Assembly (NCBI GenBank): GCA_016744295.1
Contig: JADGEQ010000041.1
Span: forward strand, 1-59,269
DNA from: Desulfobacteraceae bacterium
GTDB taxonomy: Bacteria; Desulfobacterota; Desulfobacteria; Desulfobacterales; Desulfobacteraceae
DNA length: 59,269 nt
Reading direction: 5' to 3'
Positions 1 through 8,521 of the stretch are shown one piece after another. The notes under the pieces are model-generated. The model was not told the DNA's origin, ran no database searches, and saw only the letters and a list, made by a program, of their open reading frames with translations. A program made the translations under genes and the position numbers. Within the stretch, counting starts at the first letter, position 1. The number at the start of each line of letters is the position of its first letter.

Positions 1-82
1 AGTGGTGGAATTGGTAGACGCAGAGGACTCAAAATCCTCCGGGCGCAAGCCCTTGCGAGTTCAAGTCTCGCCTCCGGTACCA
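1..82 (+). tRNA. tRNA-Leu(CAA), 5' end outside window
   Basis: Leucine tRNA with a long variable arm. The anticodon loop CTCAAAA, closed by GAGGA/TCCTC, gives anticodon CAA (codon UUG). The T arm and the 3' acceptor strand CTCCGGT, followed by A and an encoded CCA at 80-82, are visible. The acceptor predicts that about five bases of the 5' strand lie before base 1, so the gene is truncated only by the window edge. Confidence 0.93.
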
Positions 83-91
83 GCTTCTAAG

Positions 92-130
92 AAGGGTTTA
101 GCCGTTTTCGGTTAAACCCTTTTTGTTTTT
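92..130 (+). terminator. Rho-independent terminator of tRNA-Leu
   Basis: A 12-bp stem (92-103 with 111-122, one G-U pair) closes a short loop and runs into a T-rich tract, 10 bases after the tRNA CCA. Confidence 0.8.
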
Positions 131-207
131 TATTGTAACCATCTTAGTTCCAGTCCCCACCCTGTCCCCATTTTTTATAACACGCAAGATAATTAAATTT
201 TTAAAAA

Positions 208-257
208 CCGGACTTCGAATCCATAGATCGCAGGTTCGAATCCTGCCGGGCGCGCCA
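208..257 (+). pseudogene. 3' half of tRNA-Arg(TCG), probable attachment-site remnant
   Basis: The stretch holds an anticodon loop CTTCGAA (anticodon TCG), a perfect T arm GCAGG-TTCGAAT-CCTGC at 230-246, a 3' acceptor strand CGGGCGC, a discriminator G and CCA at 255-257. Upstream, where the 5' acceptor, D arm and anticodon 5' strand should be, there is unrelated AT-rich DNA, and the lower anticodon stem no longer pairs. This is what an element integrating into a tRNA 3' end leaves behind, or the product of a deletion. It still has its own terminator at 266-300. A functional tRNA is not possible from what is visible. Confidence 0.75.
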
Positions 258-265
258 TTAATTTC

Positions 266-300
266 AAGGGTTTTCAGCTTTTTGGTTGAAAGCCTTTTTT
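266..300 (+). terminator. terminator behind the tRNA-Arg remnant
   Basis: An imperfect stem (AAGGgTTTTCAgC with GtTGAAAgCCTT) is followed by six or more T residues. It probably belonged to the ancestral intact tRNA gene. Confidence 0.65.
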
Positions 301-602
301 GCTTTCAGGTGTAGTTTTCACCACTTTAAATTCCATATGGTGAAAATTTACAAAATATTTCCCAAAAAATAACAAAAACTATTTCAAACGATAAAATCCA
401 ACCGGATACCTGGGGCCAGGCCTGGCTGATTTGTATCCATATATATATTCTTCAAGAATAGTCACTCCTTTAGAATAAAATCGTATTACTTTTTAGATTA
501 ATCTTTAAAAAGTAATAAATATTATTTGACATGAAATATTTGGTGTTTATTTTACTTTCATGGCAAACGAAACTAAACATTAAATATTTTTAGGAGAAAA
601 AA
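301..602 (+). promoter_or_regulatory. dnaK upstream region: promoter and two palindromes
   Basis: A sigma-70-like promoter is visible with TTGACA at 526-531 and TATTTT at 548-553 (16-base spacer). Upstream is an inverted repeat with perfect 11-bp arms (485-495 and 506-516) around GATTAATC, placed like an operator. Further up is a perfect 12-bp palindrome GCCAGGCCTGGC (415-426) nested between GGATAC (404-409) and GTATCC (433-438). No CIRCE element (TTAGCACTC-N9-GAGTGCTAA) is present, so HrcA control is not supported. The ribosome site AGGAG lies at 592-596. Confidence 0.55.
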
Positions 603-2504
603 ATGGGAAAAATAATCGGGATAGACCTCGGCACTACCAATTCTTGTGTTTCTGTAATGGAAGGTAAAGAGGCAAAAATCATTATGAATCTGGAAGGGGG
701 GCGAACAACCCCGTCGGTTGTGGCAGTTTCTGACAATGGAGAACGGCTGGTGGGCCAGGTTGCCAAAAGGCAGTCCATCACCAATCCGGACAACACGGTT
801 TTCGGTGTAAAACGGTTAATCGGACGAAAATTTGATTCACCGGAAGTTCAAAAAGATGTGGGCAACCTGCCCTTTACCATGAAAAAATCAGAAAACGGAG
901 ATGTCCATATTGATCTTAAGGGCAAACTTCACAGTCCGGCTGAGATTTCATCTTATATTCTGGCAGATATTCGCAAATCTGCAGAGGCATATCTGGGGGA
1001 ATCTGTAACGGATGCGGTCATCACGGTACCTGCCTATTTTAATGACGGCCAGAGACAGGCGACCAAGGATGCCGGTAAGATAGCCGGCCTTAACGTCCTG
1101 CGAATTGTCAATGAACCCACTGCCGCCGCATTGGCATACGGACTGGACAAGGGCAAAGAAGAGAAAATCGCTGTTTTTGATCTTGGCGGCGGGACTTTTG
1201 ACGTGTCCATCCTGGAAATCGGTGACGGCGTGTTTGAAGTCAAGTCAACCAATGGGGATACCCATTTGGGCGGAGAAGATTTTGACTTCAAAATAATTGA
1301 TTTCCTTGCAAATGAGTTTCGAAAAGAGCAGGGGATTGATATCCGAAAGGATAAAATGGCCCTCCAGAGGCTGAAAGAGGCAGCGGAAAAAGCCAAAATG
1401 GAATTGTCCTCATCCATGGAAACAGATGTCAATCTTCCCTTTATTACTGCAGATAATTCAGGGCCCAAGCACCTGAATGTTAAAATTACCAGGGCCAAGC
1501 TGGAATCCTTAATTTCAGATTTGCTGGACAGGCTGGAATTCCCCTGTCAGTCAGCACTCAAAGATGCAAAGCTGTCTGGCAAAGATATAGATGAAGTCAT
1601 TCTGGTCGGCGGGATGAGCCGGATGCCTGCGGTTCAGGACCGGGTGAAGAAAATTTTCAATAAAGTTCCCGGTAAAGGGGTAAACCCGGATGAGGTCGTG
1701 GCTTTGGGTGCCGCTGTCCAGGGAGCTGTCCTGACCGGAGACCTGAAAGAGGTTCTTTTGCTGGATGTTACCCCTTTGTCATTGGGTATCGAGACCCTCG
1801 GGGGAATCATGACCCGGCTCATTGAAAAAAATACCACTATTCCGGTTCGGAAAAGTGAAGTTTTTTCAACGGCCCAGGACAATCAGCCGGCCGTTTCCAT
1901 CCAGGTGCTCCAGGGAGAACGGGAGGTGGCTTCCGGAAACAGGCCCCTGGGACGGTTTGACCTTGTCGGTATTCAGGCGGCTCCCCGGGGAACTCCCCAG
2001 ATCGAGGTGACCTTTGACATTGATGCCAACGGCATTGTAAATGTTTCGGCAAAGGATGTGAATACCGGTAAAAAACAGTCCATTCAGATTACGGCATCTT
2101 CCGGCCTTTCCAAGGATGAAATAGATCAACTGGTCCAGGATGCACAATTGCATGCCGAAGAAGACCGGAAGAAAAAAGGACTGGTGGATGCCAGGAACAG
2201 GGCCGATGGTCTGATTCACAATACAAAAAAGGCCATGGATGAGATGGGGGCAGCCCTGGATGCCGGTGTCAGGATGGAAGTGGAAGGTGCGCTAAATACT
2301 CTGGGACAGCTTGTCATTGGTGAAGATACCCAGGCCATTGAACAGGGTATCCAGGTCTTGACCCAGGCAGTCCAAAAACTGACCCAGGGGGCAAATCAGC
2401 AGCAGAGCTCTGACCATGGGTCCGGTCACCCCAATACCGGCCAGGCCGGTGCAGGAATGTCAAATGACGACATAGTGGACGCGGATTTTCAAGAAGTGGC
2501 CTAG
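603..2504 (+). CDS. dnaK: molecular chaperone DnaK (Hsp70)
   Basis: Cytosolic ATP-dependent Hsp70 chaperone of 633 residues, full length for the family. The N terminus carries the phosphate-1 loop GIDLGTTNSCV (about residues 6-16). The nucleotide-binding domain continues through DLGGGTFDVSIL and GGMSRMPAVQ to about residue 380, then the linker EVLLLDVTPLSLGIETLGG leads into the substrate-binding domain. The lid is followed by a Gly/Gln-rich tail ending in DDIVDADFQEV, the usual DnaK C-terminus that binds co-chaperones. The start is fixed by AGGAG seven bases upstream. grpE and dnaJ, often adjacent, are absent here, so the gene is a single unit bounded by its own promoter and a long hairpin. 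A second hsp70 copy elsewhere cannot be excluded. Confidence 0.98.
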   Translation: MGKIIGIDLGTTNSCVSVMEGKEAKIIMNLEGGRTTPSVVAVSDNGERLVGQVAKRQSITNPDNTVFGVKRLIGRKFDSPEVQKDVGNLPFTMKKSENGDVHIDLKGKLHSPAEISSYILADIRKSAEAYLGESVTDAVITVPAYFNDGQRQATKDAGKIAGLNVLRIVNEPTAAALAYGLDKGKEEKIAVFDLGGGTFDVSILEIGDGVFEVKSTNGDTHLGGEDFDFKIIDFLANEFRKEQGIDIRKDKMALQRLKEAAEKAKMELSSSMETDVNLPFITADNSGPKHLNVKITRAKLESLISDLLDRLEFPCQSALKDAKLSGKDIDEVILVGGMSRMPAVQDRVKKIFNKVPGKGVNPDEVVALGAAVQGAVLTGDLKEVLLLDVTPLSLGIETLGGIMTRLIEKNTTIPVRKSEVFSTAQDNQPAVSIQVLQGEREVASGNRPLGRFDLVGIQAAPRGTPQIEVTFDIDANGIVNVSAKDVNTGKKQSIQITASSGLSKDEIDQLVQDAQLHAEEDRKKKGLVDARNRADGLIHNTKKAMDEMGAALDAGVRMEVEGALNTLGQLVIGEDTQAIEQGIQVLTQAVQKLTQGANQQQSSDHGSGHPNTGQAGAGMSNDDIVDADFQEVA

Positions 2505-2529
2505 GGCCGGATCCCATTGAAACATAACA

Positions 2530-2573
2530 CCTTAACAGAGACGCTTTTCTTTCGAAAAAGCGCCTCTGTTAAG
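2530..2573 (+). terminator. long hairpin after dnaK
   Basis: A near-perfect inverted repeat about 20 bp per arm (CCTTAACAGAG-a-CGCTTTT against AAAAGCG-c-CTCTGTTAAGG) lies 26 bases after the dnaK stop. No strong T tract follows, so it may act as an mRNA-stabilising or bidirectional terminator hairpin. Confidence 0.65.
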
Positions 2574-2632
2574 GAAACATGACACGGCGAATATTGCTGC
2601 AATTAGTTTTTAGGGCCTGAAAAAATTCGGCC

Positions 2633-2712
2633 ATGAACAATCCAAAGTCATCCCCAAGATAGCTGCTTTGGGCAAAAAAATATCTGAAAAAATGTCGGCC
2701 AAAAAACTGTGA
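2633..2712 (+). pseudogene. decayed 3' end of a possible flavodoxin/FMN-reductase-like gene
   Basis: Reading MNNPK from 2633 and then switching frame near 2648 gives IPKIAALGKKISEKMSAKKL and a stop at 2710-2712. Such NNPKVI...LGKKI tails are typical of flavin-reductase-like proteins (family resemblance only). Stops occur in every continuous frame upstream, so nothing intact remains. The stretch between here and 3200 shows no convincing gene, only AT-rich sequence with scattered short inverted repeats such as AACCGGTTCCGGTT. Confidence 0.3.
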
Positions 2713-3213
2713 ATAGCTCTTTATTGTTTAAAATATCTTCCTACAAAGTCTTTTTATTTTTGGGAATGCGGTACCGTCGTTGCAGCTTACCCTTTGTTTG
2801 ATTCCATGAACACTTTAGTCAAAATATTACCAACCGGTTCCGGTTGACAAATTTGAAAGCAAATTGAAATAAGCAGTCACCCATGGCCTGCTGCAGTTAA
2901 AAAAAATCTTGTTTTCTTAACTAGTTATCGGTATATTTTAAAGAAGAAGGAGAGACTAACGCCTTTTTCGGCACCAGCACCTCTAAGATCAGATAAAACA
3001 TTGATTTACGTTTTCATGAAAACAAATGCTTTAGGTGGTGCACGCAAGTTCACAATTCTCTGCAATGATCCTCCCCCAGTATTGGGGAAAATATTTTCCG
3101 GGCATTTTACCGTTTTGCCTTGAAAGGCTTTAAAATTAGCAAAACAAGGTTCAGCGCTTTTGCAAGATCAACGGCCCCGTATATTGTAACGCTTTCATAT
3201 GGAGGACAGGTCA

Positions 3214-3368
3214 ATGGAAGAAAGTGATATCAGACTGATTCAAAAATATTTGAAGGATGAAACCATGAGAATTTGGATGAATGGTGGGAAACCTGGGTGG
3301 AACAAGAATGGGTGATTGGACGCATGGTAAATCTTGACTGGATGCATGTTCAGGCAACAAAGAGATAA
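3214..3368 (+). pseudogene. frameshifted small gene, about 51 residues when joined
   Basis: An ATG at 3214 has an excellent ribosome site GGAGGA seven bases upstream and opens MEESDIRLIQKYLKDET. This frame then runs to a stop at 3313-3315. The next frame, from about 3264, reads ENLDEWWETWVEQEWV and continues to a stop at 3366-3368, a Trp/Glu-rich sequence that looks coded. One missing base near 3260 would restore a single protein ending 9 bases before the histidine kinase. It could be a broken gene, a sequencing error or a programmed -1 shift; no classic slippery heptamer is seen. The function is unknown. Confidence 0.4.
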
Positions 3369-3377
3369 AAGGTCATT

Positions 3378-5018
3378 ATGCCCTTCAATACCAAGAATAA
3401 TAACAAACAGATTTATATTGATATTATCATTATTTTCATTCTGCTTTTCTTTGTTTACGCTATATCGGGATATTTTGATTTTTATGAAAAAGCAATCGGG
3501 TTCATTAACAGATATGAGAAGTATGAACTTGACGAGCTGGCTGTCACATCAATTATTGCAACCCTGGCACTGTGCGTATTTTCTTTCAGAAGATGGAATG
3601 AAAATAACAAGACAAACCAGCGCCTGGAAAAAAACCAGGACTTTCTTAATGCGGCCAGAAGAGAAATTAAGCATCGGTATGAAACCCAGTCAATTGTCAG
3701 CCAATTGTTAGGTGAATCCCTTGGGAATGCGAGCATAAAGGAACTTTTGGATAAATGCCTGGGCCTTGTACTTTCGCTTCCGTGGCTGACAATTGAATCC
3801 AAAGGGTGTATCTTCTTAGTTGAAGAGGACCCGGAGATTTTAGTAATGAAGTCCCACCACGGTCTTTCAGATGAACTCAAAAAGGCCTGCAAAAGAGTGC
3901 CTTTTGGTGACTGTTTATGCGGCAAAGCTGCCCTGACCAAAAGCGCTGTGTTTTCAAATCACCTAGATACCGATCATACATACTCATTCAAAGGGATGGA
4001 AGAGCATGGGCACTATTGTGTGCCCATCATCGCCAAAGATAAACTTCTGGGCGTATTCAATATTTATGTAAAACACGGACATGAAAAAAAAGAGTTTGAA
4101 GAGGTTTTTTTAATGACCATTGCAAACACCCTGGCAGGCATATTGATCCAACGCCGGGGTGAAGAGGAAAAAAAGAAAGCCGAAGGGCAATTGCATCAAT
4201 CTCAAAAACTCGAGTCTATTGGTCAGCTTGCCGCAGGGATTGCCCATGAGATAAATACACCCATTCAATATATTGGCGACAATACAAACTTTTTAAAAGG
4301 GGCTTTTAAAGATATGAACACCATTGTTAACGGGTATGGTCAACTTTTAAAGGCTTCAAAAAAAGGGCGTATTGATGATGCAATTATAAACATAATAGAA
4401 TCTGTAATTGACGCGGCTGATCTTTCGTTTTTAAAACAGGAGATCCCCTCTGCCATTGAGCAAACCCTTGAAGGTATCGAACGTGTCAGCAAAATTGTGA
4501 CATCAATGAAGGAATTTTCTCACCCCGGCGGGGATAAAAAAGTGTTGGTAGATATCAACCATGCCCTGGAGAACACCATCACAATAGCAGGTAATGAATG
4601 GAAGTACCTAGCTGAACTGAAAACGGATTTTGACGATTCCCTGCCCCTGGTGATGGGCAACCCCGGCGAATTAAACCAGGTTTTTTTAAACATGATAACC
4701 AATGCCAGCTATTCAATTGCAGATGCATTAAAGGACAAATCAGGCAAAAAAGGCGTCATCCTGATCCGCACATCAACGAAGGAGGGATGGGCAAGGATAA
4801 GCATAAGCGATACCGGCAAAGGCATTCCAGAGGAAATTCAAAATAAAATCTTTGATCCTTTCTTTACAACCAAAGATGTGGGAAAAGGAACAGGACAGGG
4901 TCTTGCTATCTCCTATTCATTTATTGTTGACAATCACAATGGCAACCTGTCTTATGAGACCCTGCAGGGAAAAGGAACCACATTTATAATAGAACTCCCT
5001 GTTCAAAATCAGAAATAG
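3378..5018 (+). CDS. membrane GAF-domain sensor histidine kinase
   Basis: Sensor kinase of 546 residues. Two hydrophobic segments (about residues 12-32 and 53-70) anchor the N terminus with a short extracytoplasmic loop. A GAF domain spans roughly 95-265 with Cys-rich FGDCLCGKA, a pattern seen in GAF domains of this class. The H-box QLAAGIAHEINTP (His about 289) belongs to the HisKA group, followed by an N-box NQVFLNMITNA, G1 DTGKGIPEE and G2 GTGQGLAIS of the ATPase domain. No receiver domain or response regulator is adjacent, so it is an orphan kinase with an unknown partner. The start has AAAGG six bases upstream, immediately after the frameshifted small gene. Confidence 0.9.
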   Translation: MPFNTKNNNKQIYIDIIIIFILLFFVYAISGYFDFYEKAIGFINRYEKYELDELAVTSIIATLALCVFSFRRWNENNKTNQRLEKNQDFLNAARREIKHRYETQSIVSQLLGESLGNASIKELLDKCLGLVLSLPWLTIESKGCIFLVEEDPEILVMKSHHGLSDELKKACKRVPFGDCLCGKAALTKSAVFSNHLDTDHTYSFKGMEEHGHYCVPIIAKDKLLGVFNIYVKHGHEKKEFEEVFLMTIANTLAGILIQRRGEEEKKKAEGQLHQSQKLESIGQLAAGIAHEINTPIQYIGDNTNFLKGAFKDMNTIVNGYGQLLKASKKGRIDDAIINIIESVIDAADLSFLKQEIPSAIEQTLEGIERVSKIVTSMKEFSHPGGDKKVLVDINHALENTITIAGNEWKYLAELKTDFDDSLPLVMGNPGELNQVFLNMITNASYSIADALKDKSGKKGVILIRTSTKEGWARISISDTGKGIPEEIQNKIFDPFFTTKDVGKGTGQGLAISYSFIVDNHNGNLSYETLQGKGTTFIIELPVQNQK

Positions 5019-5283
5019 TACCAGGACAGGCGGTCAGGTCTTTTTTTATTGCCTTTTAACTTGACAGGAAGACAGAAAGCACCTTCTATCTCTTATATGA
5101 TCTCACATTTGCCACCATTCTGTGGCCAAATCACCCCAAAACAAAACCTGTAAAGCAACCAGGGCCTGTAAAGCCCTGCCCGGGAGTGTTTTTCATTTTT
5201 CGATAAAAATTTTGTTCTCCGGTATAAACTTTGCAATCAATTACTCAGGATTGAATTAACCAAAAGCATATCAGGAGAAGCAA

Positions 5284-5649
5284 ATGGAAAAGATTTTGAT
5301 CGTGGGCTGCAAAAAAGCCATGGATGATGTCTGCATCGGATGCAGCAGGTGCCTGGTTGGGTTTAACCGTAGACAGGGCGAATTTGAGGCATATAAAGAT
5401 AAAGATGCCGAAATAACCGGACTCTTGAATTGCGGAGACTGCCCCGGAGCAACCATAGTGACCAGGCTTGCCCAGGTGAATCTATGGAACAAACCCATGA
5501 ACGAGCGGGTAACCAAAATCCATATCGGCCCCTGTATCACCGACCATTGTCCCCACAAAGAGGTAATCATTAACAAAATAAAAGCAAAGGCCGGCATTGA
5601 GGTGATTGAAGGCGCACATCCCTATAAACCTGATAATATTTTTGCATGA
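5284..5649 (+). CDS. CGGC-domain metal-binding protein
   Basis: A 121-residue soluble protein rich in cysteines: CKKAMDDVCIGCSRCL near the N terminus, CGDCPGAT at about residues 51-58, and PCITDHCPH at about 80-88. This matches the CGGC domain, presumed to bind a metal or Fe-S centre in anaerobes; its reaction is unknown. It lies 18 bases before metF on the same strand, and the pairing suggests a role in one-carbon or methionine metabolism, an inference from context. AGGAG upstream fixes the start. Confidence 0.75.
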   Translation: MEKILIVGCKKAMDDVCIGCSRCLVGFNRRQGEFEAYKDKDAEITGLLNCGDCPGATIVTRLAQVNLWNKPMNERVTKIHIGPCITDHCPHKEVIINKIKAKAGIEVIEGAHPYKPDNIFA

Positions 5650-5667
5650 AAGAAAAGGAGAAAATAA

Positions 5668-6546
5668 GTGCGAGTTACAGACATATACAATAAAAAACAA
5701 CCCGTTATTTCAATGGAGTTCTTCCCCTTTCGGGATGAAAAGACCGAACAGGGTTTTAACACCGTCGTTGATGATCTGGCCCTATTGAACCCGGATTATC
5801 TGTCTGTCACCTTCGGGGCCGGCGGATCAACCAAAGACGGTTCCTTTCAGACCGTAAAAACCCTGGCAAAAGACAAGAACCTGCCATGTGTCGCCTATAT
5901 TGCAGGATACGGGCTAGGACCCGACCAAATCATCGATGTTCTGGATCAATACAAGGAACTTGGAATCGAAACCATCTTTGTACTCAGGGGAGACAAACCA
6001 AAAGGCCAGGACTTTATTGCCCATCCTGACAGTTTTACCTATGCTTCGGACCTGATCGCCTTTATCTCAGAGCATTATGATTTCACCCTGGGATGCGCAG
6101 GCTATCCCGAAGGCCATGTTGAAGCCCAGAGCCTTGAACAGGACCTGGAGTTTCTCAAACTCAAGGTTGACAATGGAGCCCGGTACGTTGTTGCCCAGTA
6201 TTTTTACGATAATGAATATTTTTTCAATTATGTTGAAAAATGCAGAAAGATAGGCATTAATGTGCCTATCATCCCGGGAATAATGCCTGTTTATACCATA
6301 AAAATGACCAGGGCATTGTCAAAGATTTGCGGCACAGCCCTTACGGCTCCTCTTTTAGAAAAAATGGAAGCCGTGGATGCTGAAGATAAAAAAGCAGTTC
6401 TGGATCTGGGCATTGATTTTAGCGTGGATCAGTGCAAGGGCCTTCTCAAACAAGGTGTTTCAGGACTTCACTTCTACACCATGAACCGAAGCCGCTCCAC
6501 AAAAGAAATCATATCCCGCCTGCGACAGGACAAGACGCTATTGTAA
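5668..6546 (+). CDS. metF: methylenetetrahydrofolate reductase
   Basis: Cytosolic flavoprotein that interconverts 5,10-methylene- and 5-methyl-tetrahydrofolate. In anaerobes it serves methionine synthesis and, where present, the Wood-Ljungdahl methyl branch. The 292-residue length fits the single-domain bacterial MetF. Diagnostic segments are SMEFFPFRDEKTE, the folate/FAD barrel strand DYLSVTFGAGGST, ETIFVLRGDKPKG and the C-terminal QGVSGLHFYTMNR. The start is GTG at 5668 with AAGGAG eight bases upstream; no in-frame ATG fits. It forms a pair with the CGGC protein and ends at a strong terminator. A homocysteine methyltransferase-family gene occurs much later at 54084. Confidence 0.93.
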   Translation: MRVTDIYNKKQPVISMEFFPFRDEKTEQGFNTVVDDLALLNPDYLSVTFGAGGSTKDGSFQTVKTLAKDKNLPCVAYIAGYGLGPDQIIDVLDQYKELGIETIFVLRGDKPKGQDFIAHPDSFTYASDLIAFISEHYDFTLGCAGYPEGHVEAQSLEQDLEFLKLKVDNGARYVVAQYFYDNEYFFNYVEKCRKIGINVPIIPGIMPVYTIKMTRALSKICGTALTAPLLEKMEAVDAEDKKAVLDLGIDFSVDQCKGLLKQGVSGLHFYTMNRSRSTKEIISRLRQDKTLL

Positions 6547-6561
6547 TCTCTTTAAAAAAAG

Positions 6562-6600
6562 CATTGACCGCCAGGATTCAAAGACCCCTGGCGGTCAATG
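6562..6600 (+). terminator. terminator after metF
   Basis: A perfect 14-bp inverted repeat (CATTGACCGCCAGG and its complement) sits 15 bases past the metF stop. There is no long T tract, but the stem is strong. The 240 bases from here to 6839 show no further gene. Confidence 0.65.
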
Positions 6601-6839
6601 CCCACCCATCCCCAAATTGATAAGTTGAAAACGTTGAGAATTCCAATCGAGAAAACACAAATCATCAATCCCCAAATTATATATGCCAAAGGTCACTGTC
6701 CCCATCGATCATTTCACAGTCCTTCAAGCAGCTTATAATACTTTTTGAGAGTATGGATGGATTCCATTGTGGTTTTGAATAAAATCCAACGGATCCAATC
6801 AAAAACTCAAAAATAAAGATATCTCCAGTTTAAAAGACA

Positions 6840-8234
6840 TTAGCTTTCCTGCCCCAAAGAATTGTCAGCTTTTATGTCTACCGGCAAAATATATTTATAC
6901 AGAAAAATTGAAATTACACCCGCAAGATACATCACTAGTCCAAAAATACCGGCAGTGACAAACATTGAGCTGAAAAAATCCCCCATGGAATCCTGAATTA
7001 ATAGGGCCATCGTCATGGCGAGTGCACTGTTGCGCAAACCGGTTTCGATTGAAATAGCACGAGTCTGGTAGTTATCGATTCCAAACAATTTTGAAAAAAC
7101 AATCCCAAGCAGCATCCCCAGCATGGTAAGAACGAAAATGGTAGCGTAAAATACAATACCATAGCGCGCTGTATCCACAAAAATAGTTAAATTACTTAAG
7201 ATACCGGCAATGATTAATACAAGCAGGGCAATAATACCCAGGGCAGAAAAGAATGGCGTGGCCTTTTCAGCAGCTGCCGGCCACTTCCAGCGAAACAGCA
7301 TACCGACCATTAAAGGGATAATAACCAAAATTATAATGGTTTGAACAACCACTTTTACAGGAATTGTGACCTCGGGCATGTTCGCGCAATAAAAAGAAAG
7401 CAGCAAAGGCGTAAAAACAAGGGAAAGAACAGTGGAAAATGAGGTCATTGATATTGAAAGTGCTAAATCCCCCTTACCATAATATGTCATTAGATTCGAG
7501 GTCACACCACCCGGAGTTGCGGTAATCAAAATTAGCCCGACAAAAATAAAAGGATACTGGTCATAAAACCCAGTAATACGTCCTAGTAACATTGCCAATA
7601 AGGGCATAAGCCCAAAAACTAAGATCTGACCAATGATGATCCCCCGGGGTTTCGAAAAGACAAGGGCAAAATCGGCAGTCGTCAGGGTCATACCCATTCC
7701 GACCATCACAAAGAACAACATAAGAATGATACAAATTTTGAACAGCCGGTCCAGGAGCAGTTGCTCTGGTTTTTCCACCAACTGTGCAAAGGTGTATGTC
7801 TCACCTGCCATAACGACTTCCATTGTTTTTAGCTTAAATTTGGTCTTGCTTTCAAAGGCGCTGTCCAAATTAAAATAGGGAGAAGTTGAATCCATTTGGC
7901 CAATATTTTCAGGCACAGAAAGGATCAGCAACTCACCGGTAAGCTTTCTCACCAGGTAAACACTTGATCCTGCTTGAGAGGAACCTTCACCTGTTTTCTT
8001 AACAATTCTCAAATTACCTACAAATTCACTTTCCGAAGCATTCCCCCACTCTATCTTTCTGGCTTCTAAATTAAGGTTTTCCAATAGAACGGAGTCTGTT
8101 TTGCCATTTGCTGCGTTTGTGAGTCTTTCGTAGGTAGCCTCCCCCGGGGCTGCACTTGCTATTTGAACAAATGGTGCAGCTACAAGTAGTAAAAATAAAA
8201 TAGACATGATGAGACACGATTCAATTTTTTTCAC
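6840..8234 (-). CDS. bile acid:sodium symporter (BASS) family transporter with exported N-terminal domain
   Basis: A 464-residue inner-membrane protein. A signal-like segment (residues 8-28, ending in ASAAP) is followed by a soluble region to about residue 160, probably periplasmic. After it come about nine or ten hydrophobic segments with BASS signatures: ATPGGVTSNLMTYYGKGD, where the unwound helix binds sodium, and SIETGLRNSALAM. Ordinary BASS proteins have about 300-330 residues, so the N-terminal addition is unusual and could capture ligand or sense it. Substrates in this family range from bile acids to pyruvate and other organic anions; none can be assigned. It lies upstream of RidA and D-serine dehydratase, all on the minus strand, so transport of an amino acid-derived acid is a possibility. 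Confidence 0.85.
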   Translation of the reverse strand: MKKIESCLIMSILFLLLVAAPFVQIASAAPGEATYERLTNAANGKTDSVLLENLNLEARKIEWGNASESEFVGNLRIVKKTGEGSSQAGSSVYLVRKLTGELLILSVPENIGQMDSTSPYFNLDSAFESKTKFKLKTMEVVMAGETYTFAQLVEKPEQLLLDRLFKICIILMLFFVMVGMGMTLTTADFALVFSKPRGIIIGQILVFGLMPLLAMLLGRITGFYDQYPFIFVGLILITATPGGVTSNLMTYYGKGDLALSISMTSFSTVLSLVFTPLLLSFYCANMPEVTIPVKVVVQTIIILVIIPLMVGMLFRWKWPAAAEKATPFFSALGIIALLVLIIAGILSNLTIFVDTARYGIVFYATIFVLTMLGMLLGIVFSKLFGIDNYQTRAISIETGLRNSALAMTMALLIQDSMGDFFSSMFVTAGIFGLVMYLAGVISIFLYKYILPVDIKADNSLGQES

Positions 8235-8398
8235 TTTTCCCTCCCAGAGTGCTGTTTAAAATTAGAATTCCTTCCATTGCTAACCTTCTATTATCATTAA
8301 ATCAATCAAAATCGCGATCCGTGATATTTCCCCGTTGTCGCCAGGGGGGCAATGGGAACCCGTCTGAATAAAAACCAATTCTCCAAGTTTTGATCAAA

Positions 8399-8500
8399 AT
8401 CTACTTCCGGGTAGAAGTATTGGTTGCCCAGGGACAGTTGAAATTTAGGGTAACATTTACCCGAGAACATATTACCCTAAGTCATTTTAGGTGTCTGTAT
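8399..8500. promoter_or_regulatory. nested inverted repeats between the transporter and ridA genes
   Basis: The intergenic stretch holds TTAGGGTAA and TTACCCTAA as perfect 9-bp arms about 18 bases apart (about 8447-8482), with an inner GGGTAA-cat-TTACCC pair. Just upstream is CTACTTCCGGGTAG with a following GAAGTA. The position is downstream of ridA and upstream of the transporter start on the minus strand, so it may be an operator or a processing/terminator structure. Confidence 0.4.
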
Positions 8501-8521
8501 TCACACAATTTACGCCAAAAG

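Noticed and set aside
301..602. CIRCE/HrcA operator before dnaK
   Set aside because: The consensus halves TTAGCACTC and GAGTGCTAA are not present.
1034..1498. Long antisense frames inside dnaK and other genes
   Set aside because: They mirror the codon pattern of the real genes on the other strand and have no ribosome sites.
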